Below are positions 24,880 through 36,193 of a stretch of 64,000 bases of DNA, piece after piece. The first letter of the stretch is position 1. Every line of letters starts with the position of its first letter. The DNA lies in assembly GCA_036898135.1 (NCBI GenBank), contig CM072526.1, positions 54,381,821-54,445,820 of the forward strand, in the 5' to 3' direction. Both the position numbers and the translations under genes were made by a program. A model generated the notes under the pieces. The model worked only from the letters and a program-made list of their open reading frames with translations. It made no database searches and was not told where the DNA came from. This stretch comes from Oncomelania hupensis. Lineage: Eukaryota > Mollusca > Gastropoda > Littorinimorpha > Pomatiopsidae.

Positions 24880-25930
24880 TATCAGTGAAAGAATTCCAGT
24901 AGGAGTGTGGAAAATATTTCAGTAGTATATTTTGTTGGGGGTGGGGGGGGGTGGTTGAAAAGGTAAGTAGTCTGGCCTGCATTCAATATTACTAGCATGA
25001 CAAGTTGACTATGTTCTCAGTATTTATTATTGTTGGTTTGTCTGTTTTAGGAAATGAACATGAGGACTATTTACCAAATTACTAGTAATTAGTATTTGCT
25101 TTGATATTTGTGTTTATTTAAACTTTATAGAGCAAAATGACATGTTATTTTGATTACACCTGTGACGCGACAGATTTATTCGATGTGCGGAAGGGAGTGG
25201 AGAATCGGGGAATTATTAAAGCTTGATTATTAGGACTGAAAACTACCTAATAAAACTTTTGTTTTAGGTTTGTAATCTTTGTTTGACTATTTGAACAGAG
25301 CTGATGTAGCTGCTTGCAATTAAACAAAAGATTACTTGACGGACGAGGGATTTAAGAGGGGGGGGAGGGGGCATTATGATAGGGTTTATTTTAGAAAAAT
25401 GATTGAATCAGGCCATGTTCTTGATATATTATTAGGTGTTTGAGTTATTATAGACTTGCTAAACACTTGTTTTATTTCTAATATGTTTAAAAACACTATG
25501 CATTATGGATGGGTACAGAATAAAATTGTGCGTACTGTTTTAATTTGTTTATGTTCAGTATTGTGTGGATGGTGTATAATGTGAATTTTCTCATCTTATC
25601 TCAACTCACTGCCATATTGCTGCCATCTTCCTGATTGTTTTGATACCAAATACATGCATGGGAAAATTCTGGTTGTGAAGTAATGATCATTTAACAATTC
25701 AAAACTTTGAAGGCAATTTCTGGAAATTAGCCCCCGAGAAAATAAAATATTAAAAAAAATCATAAAACATCAACCAATAAAGATAAAACAATTCTGTTTT
25801 TTGCATTTTGAAGATTATTTTTAGTACTTTGTTAATAAATAAATAAGTAATTTTTCATATTTTGACACTTTAGCCTGGTTTTCTCATGCTGCAACACATA
25901 TCCTGTAGTAGATCGTAGAGTGCAAACGTG
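24880..25930. other. AT-rich intron sequence, no gene
   Basis: Only short homopolymers and G-rich runs (24939-24955, 25355-25372) are seen. Confidence 0.6.
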
Positions 25931-26119
25931 TACTGTTACACAGGGAGATCGATTCAGCCCCGATGTGTATACACTCAGACCGCCCACTCGGCAACAAGGC
26001 AGGCGTCATTACATTACATGACTAGTGGTTTTTGTACCCTGGCAAGCCAGGGTACACAGGTTGCTGTTTAAAATGTAGACAGAGACAACTGTTGTCTGCG
26101 AGTTTCATTTGGACGATGA

Positions 26120-26460
26120 TACCTCCCCATATCCCCCTTGATACCTCCCCATATCCCCCTTGATACCTCACCATACCCCCCCTGATATCTCCCCGTCCCA
26201 CCCCCATGATGACTCACCATACCCCCTTGATACCTCCCCGAACCCACTTGATACCTCCCCATACCCCCTTGATACCTTCCGTACCCCCCTTGTAACCTAC
26301 CTGTACCCTCCTTGATACTTCCCGTTGATCGTTTCGCAGGTATGGATGAAAGGAATCGACCATCACCATACCCCCTTATATATACCCGTATCCCCCGTTA
26401 TGCCTACCCATGCCCCTTTAAACCTACCCGTAACCCCCTTTTACCTACACGTACCACCCC
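26120..26460. repeat. Degenerate CCCCCTTGATACCTCCC repeat
   Basis: Imperfect units of about 16-30 bp (GATACCTCCCCATACCCCCTT). It gives spurious GGMVRYQGGYGEVSRG frames. Confidence 0.85.
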
Positions 26461-26473
26461 ATCCCGATCCTTG

Positions 26474-26488
26474 GTAATAATAATAATA

Positions 26489-26539
<51 letters not shown>

Positions 26540-26553
26540 TATAATAATAAATA
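26474..26553. repeat. (AAT)n microsatellite
   Basis: About 25 AAT units with one or two slips. Confidence 0.95.
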
Positions 26554-26633
26554 AGTGAAAGGCAAAAAGCCTAAATTAGAAAGCAAAATATCCATATTGT
26601 AATGTAAAAAAAAAAAACATTAAAAAAAAAATA

Positions 26634-26706
26634 TGACCCACCGGAGATTTGAACTCGGGTCCCCTTGCACGGCAGGCAAAATTCTTACCAACTGAGCTAC
26701 CAAGCT
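26634..26706 (-). tRNA. tRNA-Gly(GCC)-like sequence, probably a SINE head or tRNA pseudogene
   Basis: On the - strand: TAGCTCAGTTGGTAAGA (A box/D arm), an anticodon stem-loop around CTGCCGT (anticodon GCC if intact), and GAGTTCAAATCTCC (B box/T arm). T-stem pairing is imperfect and the acceptor ends do not pair well. An A/T-rich tail follows. I read it as a decayed tRNA copy or tRNA-derived SINE rather than a working gene. Confidence 0.5.
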
Positions 26707-28263
26707 TTCATGCAAAGACCATCAATTTTTTGATCTATATGAGAAAACATGCTGAAATCTCGATTCGATTTTTAATTAATCAAATTTAATTAGTTAAACA
26801 CAAAATTTTGTAAGATTGGTGACATGAGTGCAAAAGTGTTTTGAATGGAAATAAAACAAAATTTGCGGTATTACGGAACGGCAAGTTCTTGACACGGGTT
26901 GAATGGAAACCGCGCGCGGAATGAGGCTATTGCAGTTTGTGGACATTTTGTTTATTTATTTATCTCAGAAACGGTTAAACGTTCGGTAAGGAAATGTCGG
27001 CTATAACGATTTCGCAGGTTTTGAGCGCACAACAGGCCGAAACCCAGCACCCAGCACTTGCCCAGATCAGCGTCCATACCGGACAAACTTTACAGTAGTG
27101 TCGAAGAAGGACTTCCGGCTAAGCAATTTATATATATAGATTATTGCTTTAGGTCCAGCGGACTCTTAAAGCAATAATCAAGTATTGTAATGCAATGACG
27201 CCTGCCTTGTTGCCGAGTGGGCGGTCTGAGTGGATAATTTTCCCACTTTATTCACCAAACATCAACAAGTGCATCTAAATCGCTGTCCAAACAAAACAAA
27301 AAAAAATAACAAAAAAAAAAAAAAACTCTCGCAAGCAGACAGTGCGTTACTTCTATGTGGCTCTCAGCAATGTAGAAAATTCCGAACATCCCAGAGTGAC
27401 GCAATCAACACCCGATCGAACTAAAACTCGTGACCGGAATTACGCACTGTCTTACGTCATAGAATGCTCTACCGATTTACAAGAGAGGTTAGCTATCCCG
27501 AGATTCCGAACATTCGATCGATAATAAACAAGTAATTCATGAACGTTCTCAACACTAATACAACAATATCCACCGACGAAATTAATCAACAATTAGTAAA
27601 GCTTTTCCAGCAAAAGCACATAATCAAATCAAAATGTAAATACACGTCATCATTGCGCGCGTTGCAAAACAATATTATGATCGGAACTATTATGCACGTT
27701 GAGCAAACAAAACCCCACGTCCCACATTGTTTAATGAAAAAACAATACCAATTGTATGGTTAATCCTGAGAAAATAAATAAATAAATTCTTCCGTTTAAA
27801 TTAGTTCTTTTTCACGTGCAACATCGAAATTTTCAGATTATAGTTTCAGTGAAAACGTGTTGCCGTGTTAGACTGAGCTGTTTTTCTTTATCGAAATTTG
27901 TCACGAGAGACTAGTTTGGACCCCGAACTAAGGCTTCAAGCCTCTAACACTTCATCCTGCTTTGGCTTGTGTAAATAAAGTCGCTGCCTAGCAGACGACA
28001 GAAGTCAGGACTGTGCTAAGCATGTGTAGACTAAGGGCGCGTCCACATGACGAGCTGCGCTTTGAGCTAGCGGTGGCGTAGCGTTGGACGAGCTTTGAGC
28101 TTTGAGCGGTGGGTGGCCACACCAAAAGCGTCAAAAAGCTAGCGGCAAGCTAGCTGCACAGCTGGCTGTACGCTCGGTGACAGCTTGGGTGGCCACATGA
28201 CGAGCTGTTACAGCTAGCTGGCTGCTAGCGTGATGCTAGCTGTCGTTCAGAAGTTTATTATCT

Positions 28264-28575
28264 GTGGTTTTGCAAGGCATCGCAGACCCGCAACTAAAAT
28301 TTATTTCTGTTGAAGTTGGAGCCTACGGGAAAGAGAGTGATGGCATATTATCCAGGTTTCAGATGAAACTCTGCCTTGAAGGGAATACAGTAAATATGTC
28401 CCACTACCAAATTCCAACATTCACCTTTCCTATTTTTTTGGTAGGTAACCCAGCCTATCGCCCAAGCCATACCTAATAACACGCATCAACACAGTTGATA
28501 TCATCTTCAATTATCGCCATGGCAAGCCGTTGTGTAGAATGCGGGTTTGTAGTGCTTGCTGGAAAATGGTAAGTG
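28264..28575 (+). pseudogene. Harbinger (HARBI1-like) transposase fragment, middle
   Basis: LQGIADPQLKFISVEVGAYG, KESDGILSRF and FLVGNPAYRPS match the DDE_Tnp_4 core of HARBI1-like transposases (a GAYGRQSDG-type motif). A little downstream, in shifting frames, FNYRHGK and RCVECGFVVLAGKW correspond to the conserved FNYR..ARRVVENAFGILA stretch. There are frameshifts, and the first catalytic region is missing, so it is inactive. Confidence 0.8.
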
Positions 28576-28605
28576 CTGAAAACAGCAATCTGCACAACGT
28601 GACCA

Positions 28606-29003
28606 CTGCTTGATTGATTTATTATTGCTTTAGGTCCAGCGGACTCTTCCGAGCCAAATCAGGACCGGACAACCCCCGATCCGCATAAAAGATCTGCTGA
28701 AACAACCCCAGTGGGAAAATTGAATGCCCTCCACCGGCCAGTCACTTTACAATAAAGACATCCCACGCGGGGGACGGCTGAGGGTTGACCTCAACTACGC
28801 GAACACCCCGGTTACAAAAACAAAATAGAATACAAACATCATTATAAATCATCAATGAAACACATACATATAAAATGCCTATAGTGCTAAATAGTACAAT
28901 CACAGGAAGCCCTAGTGACCACCCGGCAGAAAGCGTCCAACACTCCCAAGCTGATCCAACAGACCTCATACACAAACAAGGAGTCTTGTCCAGGAAGAGT
29001 TTT
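28606..29003 (-). mobile_element. Family A SINE-like element, copy 5 (5' truncated)
   Basis: Runs from the 3' end (ATTGCTTTAGGTCCAGCGGAC on +) to GGAGTCTTGTCCAGGAAGAG. It lacks the 5' ~170 bp. It splits the Harbinger transposase between the AGKW and LHN regions. Confidence 0.85.
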
Positions 29004-29230
29004 ATTGTGCTAGCACTGTTGCCTTGCACAATGCAGTCATCCATCATGAAAGCGCTGATATAAAAAAGGACACGGAGATCTGGGATGATACTCAAGTCCG
29101 TGGCGAACAGGACAGACGGATGGGGTGTTACTCAGGTCGTCCTGGACAATACTTAGCATGGGTGAGAGAACAGCTGATTGAGTATTTTGTCAGGGTTGGT
29201 GCAGTGAACTGGCAGGAAAGCTACAGTTAA
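29004..29230 (+). pseudogene. Harbinger transposase fragment, C-terminal
   Basis: STVALHNAVIHHES, then VREQLIEYFVRVGAVNWQES, matching the LHN...RE.L..YF....G.V.WQ end of HARBI1-type transposases. It continues the fragment at 28264-28575 across the family A insertion. Confidence 0.75.
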
Positions 29231-29969
29231 TATAACTTTGCTGAACTAACTAACGGCAGTGATAATGAAGGACGAGACTCTCGTGACTTTAGTTTTCCCA
29301 TGTTCATATACGTCACAAAGCTTGTGATTTAAAATCTAAAGTTGGTCACTTTTAAGATCAACATGGAATGTACTATTTTAAAAAAATAAAACAAAGAGTG
29401 CAGATTTAAAAAAGATGGACCTGCAATCATGCACTCCACCCAAATGTTGGTCATTTACTGTTCAGCCTTCCCCTTTTCTCTCTCTTGTTTTCCCCCCACC
29501 CCCCACCCCTAAAAAAGCTACAAAGAAATAAACCCAAGTTAAAACGTTAACTATATATTTTTGTAAACTTTTATTGGCTGGCATCAAACACACAATACCT
29601 ACATCATAAGTGTTCATTGATAATTTACCATCATAGCCCTTTTATTTATTTTTTATTTATAAAATCCAGATCTAAATCTAGGTTGAATTTGGGACTATAC
29701 ACACGGTTCTAAATCTGAGTGAAAACATCAAATGTGAATTCGCTTAATAGATCTAGATCTGTATTTTATTTGCAACAAATTGTGTTAAAACATAATAAAA
29801 GAAAAAAAAGCACTTACTGGGTACTATTATTTTTCAATGGCGACTGCACAAATGATAAAGCTGCAATTTTGTCAATTAGGCCTATACTATACGAAAAGAG
29901 CAATTGGTCATTTTATTATAAAATTTATAACCATCTTCACTCAGTCACTAACTTGAGTGCCTTGCCATT
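29231..29969. other. Harbinger interior, no gene recognised
   Basis: AT-rich sequence. An antisense frame follows at 29970-30311 (LLLASSSSNILGSYRRSK, then LKRWFWV) that faintly recalls the RRRFWV start of Harbinger transposases, but this is too weak to call. Confidence 0.4.
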
Positions 29970-32128
29970 TTAGGCACCTCCTGAAACAGCAGCTTTGCTC
30001 AAACCTCCCTGTTCGAAAATCTTTTGTTTTTTCTGCCACAATCTCTTATTTTGTAGTTCTCTGATTCCGTAAGCGAAGGGTGGTAAGAAGACTGATTCAA
30101 GGCCAAGGACACAAAACCAATCAAGGTCAAGGACCCAAAACCACCGCTTGAGCTTCGAGCGTCGATAACTGCCGAGAATATTACTGCTGCTCGAAGCTAG
30201 CAATAGCCGCGCGGCTACCGCTCGTGGTGTGGACGCTTCTACAGTAATTCTAGTTAGACTTTTCGCAGCGCAGCTGAAGCGCAGCTCAAAGCTTCGCTCG
30301 AAGCTTGTCATGTGGACGCGCCCTTACTCTCGCTAAGGTAGGCAGTGACCTCATCAGCTGACGTATAGCCAGAACCCCGCGCTAGTAGGCGCTCAGGTAT
30401 CACGAAATTTCGCGGGCTTTGGCTGACCACAAGGCTAGGTAGTCATTCTTTGTCTGAATCTCACATGAGAAGGAGCCACACTCTGTCAGATCGCTCTAGC
30501 AGTGCAGTAGACTATGCAGGTGAAGGGTGAAATTCATTCATCGCAGTATAGCCACATCCTGACATTGTCTAATAGGTAAATGATCAATCTTTTGTTTTAA
30601 TGGGATTTATTGATAATATTGTTGGATTAGTCTTGCCATGTTTTATCATTGTCAATGTTAGTCAAACTTTGCTTGACCACGTGGCTGACCCGCGACCGGT
30701 TTTCGAAACCACAAGGTAGCCTCTACTGTCCAACTGTTGTTTCTCCTATGTGTAATTATTGCAGACCAGTGGCTGCATCGGAGAATGTGTATATTGTTAA
30801 TTACTTCTCCATGTGTTTAGGTTAGCCCTGATGATGTATATGTATAGGAATTATGTTGGAGATTCCAGTGGACTACGTTCATAGAAGGTTGATCGTCTCT
30901 TGTTTGTATAAGTGGACGCTATAACTGAGGGCTTTTTCTGCCATCAGTGAGATGCTCTGCACACCGTTAGTAAACAAGGCGTTGCAGAAACTCGTCTTAT
31001 GTTTTGCAGACGAGCAGGCTTGTTGGTCTGATGCAGGAGAAAGACCACTGAGCGTCAACCCTGACATTCGGCCTGCAGTGGAACATCGAGCACTGAGCTC
31101 TGATAGCCCAATAGTCAACTAAGGAGGAGGCACCATCACCACACCTCAACGAATCAGCTAAGTGCAAGAAGAAACGCACTAAAACTGATCTAGAAGGACT
31201 GTGCGGTAGTCCACTCTCCTGAAAATGAACATTAGGGCAACCAGAACAAATAGCCCAATGATGAGACAGTAGCAAATATCAAGAACAGTAGCAGCATAGA
31301 CCCATCAAGGAGTGAACTATTCGAAATAAAGTTGGACATTTAAGTTAGTATAGTGTTTAGCCGTGCTTCCTTTTTGACAATCATTTTCACACTTATTGTT
31401 AGTTTGAGTGCCATGTTATGCATATATGTGTGTGTATATAGAGCTATAAGTGTATGTGTGTATAAATATGTAGGTATATATGTATGTATATATGTGTATA
31501 TGTATGTATAGAAATATATAAATATGTGAGAGTGTGTGTGTGATAGTGCGCGTGTGTGTGTGTTGGTGTGTGTGTGTGTGTGTGTGATAGCATTATGATC
31601 TTAATCACTGTAGATATCATCATCATTATTTTTTATTTTCAGTTTAGTGTTGCTACTGTTTTATTGCTTGAGATTTTTTATGCAGATGGACACTGCACTA
31701 AGAATTTCCTTGCAGGTGTTTGTGGGGAGAATAAAGATTCCGTATTCTGTATATTCTGTATAGAGAATTATGTATAGAGTAGAGGAAATAAATGTGTGAT
31801 ATTTACTGTTATCAAGTGGCTTGACAACATATGTTTCATAGCCGTGTGAAAGCTAGTGTGACAGTGATCTTTTACCATTTTTCTATATATCTCTGTACCC
31901 CCAGCCTAAACACAGACCGAGCTAAACAAATAAATGTATTAAGTTAAGTCACAGGGAGATAACTAGCGATCCCCATCGACTAAGACGAGTGGGTAATAGC
32001 AGTCCATTGTGCAGAGCCCAGCAACAATAGACCCACCGTCACAAAATTAAGTTTTGGAGCCGAAACCAAAAAAAAAACATATTGGGGAAAAGATTACAAG
32101 ATGTTTAAACAAGATGATGATGGGGGTG

Positions 32129-32630
32129 CAGAGCTGCCAACCCCTACGGAACGTCCGTAGTTTCTCCGGAAAATGTTCTTTAATTCCGCAACTACGCCAT
32201 TTCAAGAAATACTACGGAAGAAAAATTTCAAAGCATACCTATTTTTTTACAAGTATGGAAACAAAGCCGCGAGAGACGTAGGCCTACTAGGCTTTCGTCA
32301 ATATCATAGACTTTCGTATAGCGCTTTGCGTGTGCGCTATTTTTAGCTCAGCAGTACATGTAGTGAGCCATTGGGTTAGCTTTTCCGAACAAAATGTTAA
32401 AACTTTTTTTTTTCAGGAACATTTCTATCATTTTAAAAATAAATATTTGAAAGTTAATGCTTTTTGTGTTGGTGTTTGGTTTTTATTTAAGCTAATATCA
32501 ACATTTTAAATAATGCTCATTTTATCATGTGAAAATTCTTGTTCGTACATTTGCTACTGAAATTGAGCTGAAACTACGGATATTTTTCTTTGTTTGCTAC
32601 TGAAATTTTTTTTAGGGGTTGGCAGCTCTG
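32129..32630. mobile_element. MITE with CAGAGCTGCCAACCCCT inverted ends
   Basis: Left end CAGAGCTGCCAACCCCT and right end AGGGGTTGGCAGCTCTG are perfect inverted copies 502 bp apart. A direct GGGGTG flanks both. CAGAG ends suggest hAT, but an exact 8-bp duplication could not be confirmed. It lies in TRIM intron 1, 153 bp before exon 2. Confidence 0.7.
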
Positions 32631-32677
32631 GGGGTGGTTGTGGTGGTAGTGATGATGAAGAAGATGAAGAAGAAGAA

Positions 32678-32679
32678 GG

Positions 32680-32734
<55 letters not shown>
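32678..32734. repeat. (GAT)n microsatellite
   Basis: GAT triplets just upstream of TRIM exon 2. They give the poly-Met frame that merges into the exon. Confidence 0.95.
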
Positions 32735-32736
<2 letters not shown>

Positions 32737-32783
32737 GGGATATAATGATGGTGATGATGATGATTAGTGTTGGTATTTTGCAG

Positions 32784-32891
32784 GGAGCCTACCGTACAGT
32801 GAGGGAAACCCCTGTAAGAAGTGTTACCATCATTTGTCCCGCGTGCCGAAAGCCTACCTGCATTGGTGAAGAGGGTGTTGAGAGCCTACAG
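32784..32891 (+). CDS. TRIM-family protein, exon 2
   Basis: Acceptor GGTATTTTGCAG ends at 32783 and donor GTAGAAG starts at 32892. The exon is 108 bp, phase 0 on both sides. The 36 codons read GAYRTVRETPVRSVTIICPA and then CRKPTCIGEEGVESLQ. C80 and C83 (CPAC) complete the C3HC4 RING begun in exon 1. The closing GVESLQ, followed by TNFYIDD in exon 3, matches the GV.ALQ.NF linker that follows the RING in TRIM proteins. This supports the three-exon model. Confidence 0.85.
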
Positions 32892-33392
32892 GTAGAAGAT
32901 AAGCATTCAAGATTCAACATCACTTTATCATCTCAAACATGAGAAATTAGGACATATTTCATTCAGATGCTCTCGTTTCGTTTGGTCGCTCTGCCCTGGT
33001 GGTAAAGTTGAGTTCTTTATTTAAAATCTATGAATTTTTCACAATGATTGTAGACATTGACTTATTCACATACTCAAGCATACACCTACAAATAAACACA
33101 CAATAGATTCAAGATTCAAAATCACTTTATTATTTCAAGCATGAGAAATTAAGGCTAGCCCTGTTGTTAATACAACTGTTACTTTATACATTTTATAAAA
33201 GACTACCGTGAAAGCAGTTTAATAATAGAATCACGCTTTTTGTCCCATTGCTGGTATGTGTAATATTTTGTCTTGTCTGACATTATGATATATTCCCATT
33301 ATATTGTTCCTCACAGACAAAATCTGTCAAAGGTAGATTGTAACAAATAAAATGTACAATATTTTACTATCATTGTTGGTAGTTTATAATCT
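32892..33392. other. TRIM intron 2, first part: CR1-type 3' fragments
   Basis: AGATTCAAGATTCAAAATCAC with TTTATTATTTCAAGCATGAG occurs twice (about 32905 and 33105), a short repeat typical of LINE 3' regions. No coding sequence. Confidence 0.5.
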
Positions 33393-34877
33393 ATCCTATC
33401 CCGTAACTCGGAAGTCGTTGGAGCATCACAGATGATCATTTAACCAGCGTACTCCATCTTTCTTTATCCTCAGCAATCCTCATGGCTTCGCTCAGTGTCA
33501 AGCCAATCCATTCACGAATGTTGTCTTCCCACCTCTTTTTATGTCTCCATCTTCTTCTGCCTCCTTGCAGTATGGTCTTTGCAAGGCCCGATGCTATGGT
33601 GACGTGGTCATATCATCGGCGTTTCCGTGTCTTCACCACTGTGAGCAGGTCATCGTTTTGTCCAATGGCGTGTGTGATGGTCTGTCGGACTTCGTCGTTG
33701 GTGATGTGCTGGGTATAGGAAATGCCCAGAAGTCTTCTGTAGCACCTCGTCTCCATGCGTTGTATTCTTCGTTGTAGGTCTACAGTTAGGGTCCATGTTT
33801 GCAAGAGTACAGTAAGAAAAAGATGACAAGGGAGCGCCACAAATTTTACTTGGCGTGAAGACTGATGGTCCTGTCTTTCCAAATGGGCTTAAACCTTGTC
33901 AGGGCAGTAGTGGTTTATGCTATCTTGGAGAGGGCTTCTTGTTGGGATCCATTGTCTGGTACAACTGGTCCTAAATATTTGAAGCTGTGGACCGCGTTGA
34001 GTGATTTGCCTTGGGTGTTGTCCATGTTGATGCCATTGGTGGTGATGGTCATAATTTTAGTCTTCTCTACACTTATTTGCATTCCAAAGGCTTTGGAAGT
34101 GGTGTCACGCCTCTGTAACAGCTGTTCAAGTTCTTGTTCCTCTCCAGGCAATCGATCAATGGTATCCGCAAAACGGAGGTTGGAGATTGCTATACCCTCT
34201 CTGCTGATTGTGCCTTTGTGATCGGCAAGGGCATCTGACATGATGCGCTCCAAGAAGATGTTGAAGAGTGTTGGAGAGGGTAGGCATTTTTGACGCACGC
34301 CGATTGTTGTTCTGAACCAGTTAACGATGGCGAAGTTGTGGAAGACTGCGCTGGTAGTCTCGTCATACAGGCTTTTGATGACTTCAATAATATTGGGGCT
34401 AATGTTGTACATTCTCAAGGTTGCCCACAGAGCTGCATGTCAGACTCAAACGCTTTCTTGAAGTTTACAACACATGATTTAGATGTTGTTGGTGCTGTAT
34501 TTATCGCAGATTAGTCTGAGGTTGAAAATCTGCTCAGTGGTACTTCGCCCTGCCCTGAATCCTGCTTATTCTTCAGCTGTGATTTGTTCAGCTTGAGGTT
34601 TCAACCTGTTGAGTATTATTTTCAGGAGGACCTTGCTGGGATGGCTGATGAGGCTGCTGGTGCGGTTATTTTCACACGCCTGAAGGTTACCCTTTTCGGG
34701 AAGAGTGATGACAAGCGACTGGGTCCACGGAGTAGGCCACTCCCTATTCTGCCAGACCTTGCTACAGATAATGGCAAGGTCGTCAATCATCGCTTCTCCT
34801 CCTGCTGGAAGCAATTCTTCGGGTATGATGTCCACTCCAGCTGACATCCCTTTCTTCAACGATTGCACTGCTGTCTC
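33393..34877 (-). pseudogene. RTE-like LINE, 3' half (RT and C-terminus) of a copy split by 10.7 kb
   Basis: The - strand carries SLKKGMSAGVDIIPEELLPA, ITLPEKGNLQACENN, TTIGVRQKCLPSPTLFNIFL, a decayed FADDID region and ISVEKTKIMT. The short-repeat 3' end (CTATCCTATCCCGTAAC on +) is at 33393. Frameshifts and stops are present. The left partner of this LINE resumes at 45604, and both share the GTCTC duplication of the intervening insertion. Confidence 0.85.
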
Positions 34878-35344
34878 TGTGACGGTGGGTCTATTGTTAC
34901 TGGGCTCTGCACAATGGAATGCTATTACCCACCTGTCTTTGTCTGAGGGGATCGGCTAGTATAATCACCCTGTGACTAATCTTAATACATTTATAAGTTT
35001 AGCTCGGACTGTGTGAAGGTAGGGTGACAGAGATAGGGAGAAAAGTGTAGTAGCTTCACTGACACACTAGCTCTCACTCGGCTATAAAACATAGTCCAGC
35101 CACTTGTTAACAGTAAATATCACACATTTATTTCTTCTACTCTATACATAATTCTCTAAACACTCTACACTAACTTAAATGTCCAAATTCACTTCGAATA
35201 GTTCGTACCTTGATGGGTCTATGCTGCTACTGTTCTTGATATTTGCTAATGTCTCAGCATTGGGCTATTTGTTCTGTTTGGCCTATTGTTGGTTTCAGGA
35301 GAGTGGACTACCGCACAGTCCTTCTATGTCAGTGTGGGTGCTGT

Positions 35345-36181
35345 GGCTATGTCACAACTACTTTTTCCTTAAGGTATTTTGTAATCGCCGCCATTTAGAT
35401 AAGAGAGTTTCCATTCGCTCGTCAAACGCCTCGTATTAATTTAGGGCCTGGTCAAGTAATGACGCACACGAAACACAGAAGCAGCATAGAGTTCATTTAT
35501 TCATAGTCAAAGAACATTCACGAAATATGTCAACGACTCATAATAATACGTATGTGTGTGTACATATCAGTATGGGGACAACTAATTTCTTTGTACGTGA
35601 CTGTGAACTAAGCTTACTTCTTGTGCCAGTAGATGTGGGGTAATATACTGCGGAAAGAAAGAAACACAAACACAAGAAACATTAGCAAGTGTACCAAACA
35701 ATGTCTCAAAACCATTAATCAACAAGATACAATCAAAGCACTGAGACGGAAAGAATACACATACTGGAGGACAACTAAGACAATTTAGCTAAGGTTACGT
35801 GGAACCAAGCCAGAACAAAACGAAGGAACGAACGCTTTATGTTCTTTTAACTTGCACGACGATTAGGCTACGTTTATACTTTCAAGCCTCAAAAACAATT
35901 GGCGCAAGACATTTTGACTATGCTCATCTAACATTAGTCAATTCATTAATACAAACAATTCGGCTACGTTCACCCAACGAGCCTCGGTACGGTGCCTAAA
36001 ACTAGGAAATACTCGTCGATGACCTAGCTCAGTAAAACATTCTAAATGAATTCACATACGTAAACATTTAACAACATAAGCTAGGAAATACACCTGAAGT
36101 CCCAAAACGTAGCTAAACTACCTTAGCAGAGACAAAACAGCAAAGCTTTAAGGAAAAACGCTATAAATACCCAAGTGGGTT
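35345..36181. other. Unassigned interior of the family D insertion
   Basis: No protein motif recognised. AATAAA-like words are read on the - strand near 35500. It continues at 37537 after removal of the LINE. Confidence 0.5.
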
Positions 36182-36193
36182 AACATTTCGAAT

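Larger units (their letters stand above)
25934..27710 (+). mobile_element. Diverged family B LTR, interrupted by a rearranged ~1.2-kb insert
   Basis: Left part TGTTACACAGGG...GATTCAGCCCCGATG (25934-26010) and right part from about 27231 (CCCACTTTATTCACCAAACA, CAACAATATCCACCGACGAA, GTAAATACACGTCATCATTG) match the solo LTRs at 11861 and 46612 at lower identity. Between them are inverted 38-bp copies (25973-26010 and 27194-27231) bounding foreign DNA. The right end is not sharply defined. Confidence 0.6.
28035..30323 (+). mobile_element. PIF/Harbinger DNA transposon, degenerate
   Basis: The 22-bp termini beginning GGGCGCGTCCACATGAC are inverted (21 of 22 match). The flanking TAA and TTA fit a TWA target with one change. 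The interior carries Harbinger-type transposase fragments. The subterminal regions contain many GAGCTTTGAGC-like words. It inserted into LTR D and is itself interrupted by family A. Confidence 0.85.
27899..32043 (+). mobile_element. Solo LTR, family D, copy 1 (with a nested Harbinger element)
   Basis: Starts TGTCACGAGAGACTAG, ends AGACCCACCGTCACA, and is flanked by AAATT (27894-27898 and 32044-32048). Without the nested element at 28035-30323 the LTR is about 1.85 kb. AATAAA-type words lie at 31785 near the 3' end, and (TATG)n/(TG)n at 31440-31590. Its two ends reappear inverted at 34878 and 45603. Confidence 0.85.

Noticed and set aside
26634..26706. Functional tRNA-Gly gene
   Set aside because: A and B boxes and a GCC loop are present, but acceptor and T-stem pairing are poor and it lies in repeat-rich DNA. 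Kept only as a tRNA-like or SINE feature.
29970..30311. Harbinger second protein or transposase N-terminus on the - strand
   Set aside because: KLKRWFWV only faintly resembles the family's RRRFWV, and the rest does not match. Left unassigned.
33482..34221. Sense-strand frames over the LINE (also 36296-37068 and 45690-46174)
   Set aside because: Antisense shadows of the reverse transcriptase on the - strand. The same spurious peptides recur at each LINE copy.
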